Positions 1 through 5,346 of a DNA stretch of 5,346 nucleotides are shown one piece after another. The notes under the pieces are model-generated. The model had not been told where the DNA came from. It ran no database searches and saw nothing but the letters and a program-made list of their open reading frames with translations. The translations under genes and the position numbers were made by a program. The stretch is from Propionibacteriaceae bacterium. Lineage in GTDB: Bacteria; Actinomycetota; Actinomycetes; Propionibacteriales; Propionibacteriaceae. The stretch spans positions 1 to 5,346 of the forward strand of contig JAGXHS010000031.1 in NCBI GenBank assembly GCA_024636075.1. The letters run 5' to 3'. The first letter of the stretch is position 1. Each line of letters starts with the position of its first letter.

Positions 1-1
1 C

Positions 2-550
2 ACCCAGGCCAAGGAGGCCCGACTGCACATCCTCGACGTGATGCACGAGGCGATCGACGCGCCGGACGAGATGTCCCCGCACGCCCCGCGGATCATCTCG
101 ATCAAGATCCCGGTCGACCAGATCGGCGCGGTCATCGGCCCCAAGGGCAAGATGATCAACCAGATCCAGGACGACACCGGCGCCAAGATCACCATCGAGG
201 ACGACGGCACCATCTACATCGGCGCCGAAGAGGGCACCGCTGCAGAGTCCGCCCGATCGATGATCAACGCCATCGCCAACCCGCAGATGCCGGAGAAGGG
301 CGAACGCTACCTGGGTACGGTCGTCAAGATCACCGCCTTCGGTGCCTTCGTCTCACTGCTGCCCGGCAAGGATGGCCTGCTGCACATCTCGAAGCTGCGC
401 TCCCTGGCCGGTGGCCAGCGCGTGGAGAGCGTCGAGGACGTGGTCTCGGTGGGTCAGAAGCTGCAGGTGGAGATCTCCGAGATCGACGATCGCGGCAAGC
501 TGTCGCTGATCCCGGTCGTGGAAGATGACGCCGAGAAGTCGGACAACTGA
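2..550 (+). CDS. pnp: Polyribonucleotide nucleotidyltransferase (PNPase), C-terminal part, 5' end outside window
   Basis: PNPase degrades RNA 3' to 5' by phosphorolysis, releasing nucleoside diphosphates, and acts in cytoplasmic mRNA turnover. The reading frame is open from base 2, so the gene starts upstream of the window; the GTG/ATG at 38/41 are internal codons. The first visible residues (TQAKEARLHILDVM) match the end of the second RNase PH-like core region. Next comes a KH domain with the RNA-binding GxxG loop as GPKG (bases 137-148) in the typical setting IGAVIGPKGKMI. An S1 domain follows (about bases 305-518), with the usual GTVVKITAFGAFV and GLLHISKL segments. The protein ends about a dozen residues after the S1 fold with a short acidic tail (VVEDDAEKSDN) and a TGA stop. 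There is no long basic extension. The gene converges on the minus-strand pullulanase gene, and a hairpin terminator begins 12 bases after the stop. Identification is secure; the catalytic core is not visible here. Confidence 0.97.
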   Translation, partial: TQAKEARLHILDVMHEAIDAPDEMSPHAPRIISIKIPVDQIGAVIGPKGKMINQIQDDTGAKITIEDDGTIYIGAEEGTAAESARSMINAIANPQMPEKGERYLGTVVKITAFGAFVSLLPGKDGLLHISKLRSLAGGQRVESVEDVVSVGQKLQVEISEIDDRGKLSLIPVVEDDAEKSDN

Positions 551-562
551 TCGACTGACTTG

Positions 563-598
563 AACTGCCCGTCGCCTGTTCGCAGGTGGCGGGCAGTT
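563..598. terminator. Intrinsic terminator hairpin between convergent genes
   Basis: A 36-base inverted repeat folds into a continuous 16-pair stem (14 Watson-Crick pairs and 2 G-U wobbles in the + strand RNA) closed by a TTCG tetraloop at 579-582. The stem runs from AACTGCCCG to CGGGCAGTT. On the + strand it starts 12 bases after the pnp stop and is followed by a moderately T-rich stretch (GTCGTTTCGC), which fits an intrinsic terminator for pnp. Read on the minus strand it lies about 46 bases past the pullulanase stop but lacks a T-tract there, so termination in that direction is plausible but less certain. Confidence 0.85.
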
Positions 599-631
599 GT
601 CGTTTCGCAAGACAGTTGTTGTTTCGCGCAG
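594..631. repeat. Short imperfect tandem repeat, two units of about 19 bases
   Basis: CAGTTGTCGTTTCGC at 594-608 is repeated as CAGTTGTTGTTTCGC at 613-627, with one mismatch in 15 bases. Both copies are followed by a similar A/G-rich segment ending in GACAG. The first copy overlaps the 3' arm and T-rich tail of the terminator, so the second copy duplicates the T-rich tail without its hairpin. It probably arose by local slippage or duplication; no function is evident. Confidence 0.6.
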
Positions 632-644
632 GACAGGGCGCGGC

Positions 645-3305
645 TCAGCCGTGTCTCGGGCCGCCCAGCACGTCCAGCACGGCCACTGTTCGGCCGGGCA
701 GATCCAATCGACCCGTCGCAGCATCCCACGTGGTGTTCCGCACCACGAGATCGGCGCCGTCGAGATGAACCTGGTGCAATCGACAGTTGATCCCGCGCAG
801 GGTCGGCAGGAGCAGCCGAGCCGAGGCCGGCTGGGCGTTGAAGCCCACCAGCAGACCCGCGCGGGTGCTGTCGACTGGCTCACCCCGGGTGTCATCGAGG
901 TGCATCAGGATGGTTCCCGGTCGATGGAGGGGTGTGCCGCTGAGTGGGAAGTGCACCTTCTGGCGGATCAAATGGGCGCTGCCCAGGCGGAACAGCGGGC
1001 TGGAGAACCGCAGCCGGAGCAGATCCAGTGCCGCCGAGCGTGCCTGCTGCACATCGTCGATGCCACAGCGCAGTGCGGGATTGGCCAGCAGTGGGGCCAT
1101 CCGGTTCCAGCGGGCGGCGTTGTCCGCCGCAGGGGGCAGACCTCGGGCGAAGCCGTTGTCCTGCCCGGTCCAGTCCAGCCGGTTGAACCAGTCACCGGAG
1201 TTGTAGGAGTTGCGATCCAGGCTCTTGCTGCGCAGCAGGTCGACCCCCGCGTGCCACAGCACCGGTGTCTGGGACAGTGTCACCAGCGCCAAGGCCAGGG
1301 TATTCATTCGCACCCGGTCGCTGATCGACAGCCCCGCCGGCAGTTTGAACAGCAGCGTGTCCCACAGGGTCTCGTTGTCGTGGGCGCCGACGTAGCTGAT
1401 CACATCCCACGGCTCGTCGGCGTAGCCGGCCTGCTGCCCGGAGTAGGGGAGATGGTCACCACGGCGCCATCGGTCGGCGGCGACCTGCTGGCGATAACTG
1501 CGCAGGTTCCCGGCGAGCCCCAGCCGGATCATCACGGTGGCAGCGTCAATGTCCGCAATGGGCCGGTGCGGCTCGTCTTGTTCGCACAGGCCGGTGGCGA
1601 AGCCCTGACGGGTGCCGAGTTTGTCCATCGGCCGGCCGCCGCGAATCGCGTCGCGCAGCCGATCGGTGAAGGTCGCCACCCTCGAGTCGTGTGTCTGGCC
1701 CTGGCAGGCCTGCTGGAAACGGGCGTTGTCGGCGACCTCGCCGAAATTCCAGCCCTCGCCGTACAGGTACACCTGAGAGCCGTCGATGCCGTCCTCCTCG
1801 ACAGTGAGGTTGTCGAGTGCTGTGCGGACGGCAAGCATGTTCGCAGCGCTGGAGTGGCCCATCAGATCGAATCGGAATCCGTCCACGTGGTGCTGGCGCA
1901 CCCAGTGCAGCACGGAATCGACCATCAGCTTCTCTGCCATCGCATGTTCGGCGGCGACGTTGTAGTGCACTGTGGAACGGGTGATCTGACCGTCTTGGTC
2001 CAAGCGGTGGTAATAGCCGGGAACGATCCGGTCCAGCACCGATGTCGTATCCTGGCCGGCACCCGCGGCGCCGGTGTAGACCTGATCCAGCACCACCCGC
2101 AGCCCGATGTCGTGCAGCGAGCTGATCATGGTGCGAAACTCCAGCAACCGGTGTCCGCCGTCGGCGCGGGCCGCCGAGGATGTGTAGCTGCCTTCCGGCG
2201 TCATCCAGTGCCAGGGGTCATAGCCCCAGTTGAAGCCATCGACGTCGGCGGTGAGAGCGATCCGCATCTGCTGCTCGGCGCTGTCCGGCGGCAGGTCACC
2301 CAGGCCCCAGCCCGGTTCGCGCCGTTGGGACGGGTCCTCAGGGATGCAGGTGGAGTCGAAGCAGGGCAGCAGGTGCACCGTGTTCAGCCCGGCGGCCGCC
2401 AACATCGACAGGTGCCGCCGACCGTGGCCCTCCCGGCCGAAGGCGAGATAGCCGCCGCGCAGCGACTCGGGCACCTGGTCGTCGCTGATGGAGAAGTCGC
2501 GGACGTGCAGCTCGTACACGGTGGCGTCCACCAGCTGCCGCAGAGCCGGCCCCCAGCTGGAGAGCCAGCCTGAGGGTTGCCAGCGGGGATCTCCCAGATC
2601 CACCAGAACCGAGCGTTGGCTGTCCAGCGTCAGGGCCACCGAGTACGGGTCGGTGACCAGGTTGCGCTCCACCTCCGAGGTGCTGGCGACGAAGACCTGC
2701 ACCTCGAACAGGTAGCGCGCGTTCACCCAGTCGGCGGACAGCACCGCAGACCAGGAACCGTCCGAGGCTCGAAGCATCGGGTGGCGAACGGCAGTCGACA
2801 CGTCCGGCGCGGCGCCCGACTCCGCGGGCCAGGTGAGCAGCGCCACCGACTGTGCCGTCGGTGCCCACAGCCGCAGCTCGATGCCGTCGGCCCTGAAGTG
2901 TGCCCCGTATCGGTTGCTGCGCGCATCCTCGGCGTACAAGTAGTCAAGCACCGCAGCCGTCTGGACGCCGGTCGCCTCGACCGGGGCACCGTGCTGTTCG
3001 CTGGTGAGGATCAGTTGGCCGGTGAGCATCTCCGGCACCGAGTGGGTCGCCTCGGGCGGCAGCCGCAGCAGCTGGTGTCCCGCCAGGTGGGGGTACGGCT
3101 TGGTCAGCTCGCGGGGGAGGGCTCCGGCATCGGTGAGCTGCACGCATGGGCCGGCACAACCGTGCAAGTGACCGTCGAGGAGTGTCAGATCGCCTCGTAG
3201 TGAGCAGTGCAATCGGTGGCTGGCACTCCCCGCGAGCGCTGTTCGGGGCAGCGCGATGACATCGGGTTCGAGCCAGACGGCCCGAGCGTGCAGTGGGAGG
3301 CTCAT
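645..3305 (-). CDS. pulA: Pullulanase-type alpha-1,6-glucosidase (GH13 debranching enzyme)
   Basis: This 886-residue protein should hydrolyse alpha-1,6 branch points in pullulan, limit dextrins or starch. Visible domains are a pullulanase N2-like beta domain (about residues 3-105); a CBM48-like domain (about 133-240, with GIELRLWAPTAQSVALLTW); the GH13 barrel (about 260-720, opening with VYELHVRDFS); and a C-terminal DUF3372-like beta domain (about 735-880). Catalytic residues are present: nucleophile D480 in VDGFRFDLMGH, acid/base E517 in YGEGWNFGE, and transition-state Asp D643 in GAHDNETLWD. Region I is unusual: D407-QVYTG replaces the common D-x-V-Y/F-N-H, so the conserved Asn-His pair is Thr-Gly. 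No signal peptide or membrane segment is visible at the N-terminus. The ATG directly follows the TAG of the upstream GH13 gene in the same frame, with no purine-rich ribosome site in the preceding 20 bases. Translation would need reinitiation, or the segment is really the second half of a fused enzyme. The family call is firm; its independence as a gene is not. Confidence 0.9.
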   Translation of the reverse strand: MSLPLHARAVWLEPDVIALPRTALAGSASHRLHCSLRGDLTLLDGHLHGCAGPCVQLTDAGALPRELTKPYPHLAGHQLLRLPPEATHSVPEMLTGQLILTSEQHGAPVEATGVQTAAVLDYLYAEDARSNRYGAHFRADGIELRLWAPTAQSVALLTWPAESGAAPDVSTAVRHPMLRASDGSWSAVLSADWVNARYLFEVQVFVASTSEVERNLVTDPYSVALTLDSQRSVLVDLGDPRWQPSGWLSSWGPALRQLVDATVYELHVRDFSISDDQVPESLRGGYLAFGREGHGRRHLSMLAAAGLNTVHLLPCFDSTCIPEDPSQRREPGWGLGDLPPDSAEQQMRIALTADVDGFNWGYDPWHWMTPEGSYTSSAARADGGHRLLEFRTMISSLHDIGLRVVLDQVYTGAAGAGQDTTSVLDRIVPGYYHRLDQDGQITRSTVHYNVAAEHAMAEKLMVDSVLHWVRQHHVDGFRFDLMGHSSAANMLAVRTALDNLTVEEDGIDGSQVYLYGEGWNFGEVADNARFQQACQGQTHDSRVATFTDRLRDAIRGGRPMDKLGTRQGFATGLCEQDEPHRPIADIDAATVMIRLGLAGNLRSYRQQVAADRWRRGDHLPYSGQQAGYADEPWDVISYVGAHDNETLWDTLLFKLPAGLSISDRVRMNTLALALVTLSQTPVLWHAGVDLLRSKSLDRNSYNSGDWFNRLDWTGQDNGFARGLPPAADNAARWNRMAPLLANPALRCGIDDVQQARSAALDLLRLRFSSPLFRLGSAHLIRQKVHFPLSGTPLHRPGTILMHLDDTRGEPVDSTRAGLLVGFNAQPASARLLLPTLRGINCRLHQVHLDGADLVVRNTTWDAATGRLDLPGRTVAVLDVLGGPRHG

Positions 3306-3308
3306 CTA
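3306..3308 (-). other. In-frame TAG stop separating the two GH13 modules
   Basis: On the minus strand the sequence reads GTG GTG CGG CAG TAG ATG AGC CTC. This TAG is the only interruption between two open frames that are in the same phase and directly touch. One base change from CAG (Gln) or TGG (Trp) would create it. Without it, a single open frame would run from the right window edge to base 645, at least 1,566 residues, with the module order known from actinobacterial amylopullulanases. It may be a real gene boundary with stop-start coupling, a readthrough site, a nonsense mutation, or a sequence error. Confidence 0.85.
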
Positions 3309-5346
3309 CTGCCGCACCACGGCGCTGCTGGTGGCCTCCGCAGTGCTGCCGTCGGCGAACCTGGCCACTGCGATGTACTCCAGTTCGGTGTTGTCGGCCA
3401 AATGGCTGACATCGTGGTACAGGCCGAAGGGTGGCGCGTCATCGGTGCCGAGCGGCTGCCAGGTTTCCTCGCCTTGCTGCCTGACGGCGAAGGTGATCTG
3501 GGTGAAACAACCGGAGTCGCTGGTGGCTCGCAGTTGTGCCGCCGTCGACACCGTGCCCCCGCCCGGCTGCATCAGTGCGACATCGGCGGTGCAGGGAGCG
3601 CTCATCGGGCCCGTCGCCTGCCACACCACTGCACTGAGCGCCGGGACCTTGACGGTGACCCGACCCTGTTCCTGCGCGATGATCTCGCCGATCGGTCCGT
3701 ACACGTGACTGAACGCTCCGTCCCGACTGTAGGTGTCGAAAGTGGCGCTGGCTTCGGCTGTGTCGTTGTTCAGCACCACGATGTACTCTACTCCGGAGGT
3801 GGCATCGATCCTGCTGACGGCGAAGATGCCGGCCCCGGGGGACGCGACCCTGGTGATCTGGGCGCCGTCGGCGAGTGCCGGGTGCTGTTCCACCAAACTG
3901 GCCAGGGCGGCAATGTGGTCGTACAGCGGAGCAGTCTCGCCGTAGTGCTCCTCGGCTCCGAACTGACTGCCGTCGATCAGTGGCTGCTGCGCGTACTCAT
4001 CGGTCCGGGTGGCGAACATGTCCTGCCGGGCATCCTTGTCACCGCCGGTGCCCACGAAGCCCTGTTCGTCACCCCACTGGACGACCGGTTGGCCCCGTGT
4101 CAGGTACATCAGCGAATGACCCAGTTGGGAACGTGCGATGAGTTCCTCACCGGCTTCGGTGCCCAGCAGGTACCCGATCCGGCCGAGGTCGTGGTTTCCG
4201 AGGAAGGTGGCCAGCTGGTAGGCGTTGGAATCCTGGTCCAGGTAGAAGTCGTCCTGGGCATAGAGCTGCTCCAGCCCGCTGGCCGCGCCGCCCTTCAACC
4301 AGTCAAGGGCGACTGACTGGAAGCCGAAGTCAAGTGCGCCGGGCAGCCGTCCAGTGGTGGTGTATTGCGAGATCGTCCCCGGGTCGGAGCTGTACACCTC
4401 GCCGAACATGAAGAAATCGTCCTGGCCGGCTGCTTTCGCGGCTTTGCCCATCTCGTCGGAGAAGTGCTGCCAGAACTCCATGTTGACGTGCTTGACGGTG
4501 TCGATGCGGAAACCGTCGACACCGTAGTCGACCCAGGCCCGGTAGATGTCGGCGAACCCGTCAGACACTTGAGGTCGCTCGGTGAATAGGTCGTCCAACC
4601 CGGCGAAATCACCGTACAGGGACGATTCACCCTCAAAGGTGGACTCCCCCCGGTTGTGGTACATGGTGGGATCGTTCAGCCAGTCAGGCTTCTTGAGTGT
4701 CCGGGACGCTTCATCGGTGTAGGTGGGGGTGTACGGGAAGGACTCAAGGTTCAGCTCCGGGAAGTCCGCGCTGCCCGCCACCCCGGCATCGTCGAACTCC
4801 TGCCCGCTGGCTGTGCGGTAGGGCTGCTGGCTCTTGCTGATGTAGGAACCGTCTCCGGAGGAGTACTTGATCACGTCGGCGGTGTGATTCGCCACCACAT
4901 CGAAGTAGACCTTCATGCCGCGCGAGTGGGCGGCGTCGATCAGTGCCCTCATCGCGTCGTCACCACCCAGATGCGGATCGATGGCGGTGAAATCCGTGAT
5001 CCAGTAGCCGTGGTACCCAGCGCTGACGTCGGGGTCTCCCTGGACGGGACGGTTCACGAACGGCGGTGTCAGCCAGATGGCGGTGGTGCCAAGACCCTGA
5101 ATGTAGTCGAGCCGATCAGTGATCCCCTGCAGGTCGCCGCCGTGATAGAAGCCCTTGTCGGACGGGTCGAATCCGGTGGTCAGCCGATCCCCGCCCAGTC
5201 CGCCCCGGTCATTGGCCGGGTCGCCGTTCGCGAACCGGTCGGTCATCACGAAGTAGAACCGTTCCCGGGTCGTCGCCGGCCGGGCCGCATCCCGCACCAG
5301 ATCGGCCTTGGCAACGCCGGCGACCGGTGGCCGGTCGGACGACCGC
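3306..5346 (-). CDS. GH13 alpha-amylase-type module with C-terminal Ig-like domain, 5' end outside window
   Basis: This is probably an endo-acting alpha-1,4-glucanase that releases maltodextrins from starch. All four GH13 regions are intact. Numbering from the GTG at 5297, region I is DVVANH (133-138); region II is GFRIDTVKH with nucleophile D266; region III is FMFGEV with acid/base E300; region IV is FLGNHD with H369 and D370. The barrel opens with RERFYFVMTDRFANGDP and ends near residue 460. A beta-sandwich domain follows (about 465-560), then an Ig/FnIII-like domain (about 566-660) with two cysteines, C569 and C597, that could form a disulfide in an exported protein. The GTG at 5297 is unlikely to be the start. 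The frame stays open to the window edge, and the residues upstream (VAKADLV) continue the sequence leading into the barrel in related secreted enzymes. A signal peptide and further N-terminal domains are expected outside the window but not seen. The frame ends at TAG, directly abutting the pullulanase ATG in the same frame, so this may be the N-terminal half of an amylopullulanase. Confidence 0.9.
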   Translation of the reverse strand, partial: RSSDRPPVAGVAKADLVRDAARPATTRERFYFVMTDRFANGDPANDRGGLGGDRLTTGFDPSDKGFYHGGDLQGITDRLDYIQGLGTTAIWLTPPFVNRPVQGDPDVSAGYHGYWITDFTAIDPHLGGDDAMRALIDAAHSRGMKVYFDVVANHTADVIKYSSGDGSYISKSQQPYRTASGQEFDDAGVAGSADFPELNLESFPYTPTYTDEASRTLKKPDWLNDPTMYHNRGESTFEGESSLYGDFAGLDDLFTERPQVSDGFADIYRAWVDYGVDGFRIDTVKHVNMEFWQHFSDEMGKAAKAAGQDDFFMFGEVYSSDPGTISQYTTTGRLPGALDFGFQSVALDWLKGGAASGLEQLYAQDDFYLDQDSNAYQLATFLGNHDLGRIGYLLGTEAGEELIARSQLGHSLMYLTRGQPVVQWGDEQGFVGTGGDKDARQDMFATRTDEYAQQPLIDGSQFGAEEHYGETAPLYDHIAALASLVEQHPALADGAQITRVASPGAGIFAVSRIDATSGVEYIVVLNNDTAEASATFDTYSRDGAFSHVYGPIGEIIAQEQGRVTVKVPALSAVVWQATGPMSAPCTADVALMQPGGGTVSTAAQLRATSDSGCFTQITFAVRQQGEETWQPLGTDDAPPFGLYHDVSHLADNTELEYIAVARFADGSTAEATSSAVVRQ

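Noticed and set aside
38..43. GTG/ATG at 38/41 as a gene start for a small KH-S1 protein
   Set aside because: The upstream in-frame residues match PNPase, so this is the 3' part of a longer gene rather than a separate short gene.
642..652. Palindrome CGGCTCAGCCG at the pullulanase stop codon
   Set aside because: Its arms meet with almost no loop and it overlaps the end of the coding sequence. It is too short to support as an operator or terminator.
597..2573. A + strand open frame of 658 codons antisense to the pullulanase gene
   Set aside because: It lies almost wholly opposite a clearly homologous coding region. Its translation is low-complexity (rich in Gln, Val, Gly, Arg and His) with no recognisable domain. 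Long antisense open frames are expected in high-GC genes.
3207..4316. A + strand open frame of 369 codons opposite the amylase/pullulanase junction
   Set aside because: It is an antisense shadow of the GH13 genes with no domain resemblance and no convincing ribosome binding site.
5295..5297. GTG at 5297 as the start of the amylase gene
   Set aside because: The frame stays open to the window edge and the residues before GTG continue the expected sequence. A protein starting here would lack the export signal expected of this family. It is better treated as an internal Val codon of a gene truncated by the window.

Overview
The window is high-GC DNA, most likely from an actinobacterium. The partial PNPase at the left edge and the amylase/pullulanase architecture both resemble actinobacterial proteins; I cannot place the genus from sequence alone.

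Layout: (1) Bases 2-550 on the + strand hold the 3' end of pnp (polynucleotide phosphorylase), covering the KH and S1 RNA-binding domains and a short acidic tail. (2) Bases 551-644 are a short convergent intergenic region. It holds a strong hairpin terminator (563-598, TTCG loop) and a near-exact tandem repeat (594-631). (3) Almost all the rest (645-5346) is minus-strand coding sequence for two glycoside hydrolase family 13 (GH13) enzymes. In transcription order these are an alpha-amylase-type module with a C-terminal Ig-like domain (3306 to beyond the right edge) and a pullulanase-type alpha-1,6-glucosidase (645-3305).

The two enzymes would act together on starch or glycogen-like alpha-glucans. 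The amylase module would cut alpha-1,4 bonds and the pullulanase module would cut alpha-1,6 branch points.

The main observation is at their junction. The two reading frames are in the same frame and directly abutting: the only thing between them is one TAG codon (3306-3308), followed at once by ATG with no visible Shine-Dalgarno sequence. From knowledge of the family, actinobacteria often carry these same modules, in this order, as one large secreted amylopullulanase. The locus therefore looks like a fused gene cut in two by one amber codon, or a natural fission relying on stop-start coupling or readthrough. If the second half is made alone it has no signal peptide and would stay in the cytoplasm. 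A second oddity is that the pullulanase half has lost the usual Asn-His of GH13 conserved region I (Thr-Gly instead), while its three catalytic acidic residues are intact.

No RNA genes, CRISPR arrays, mobile elements or attachment sites were seen.
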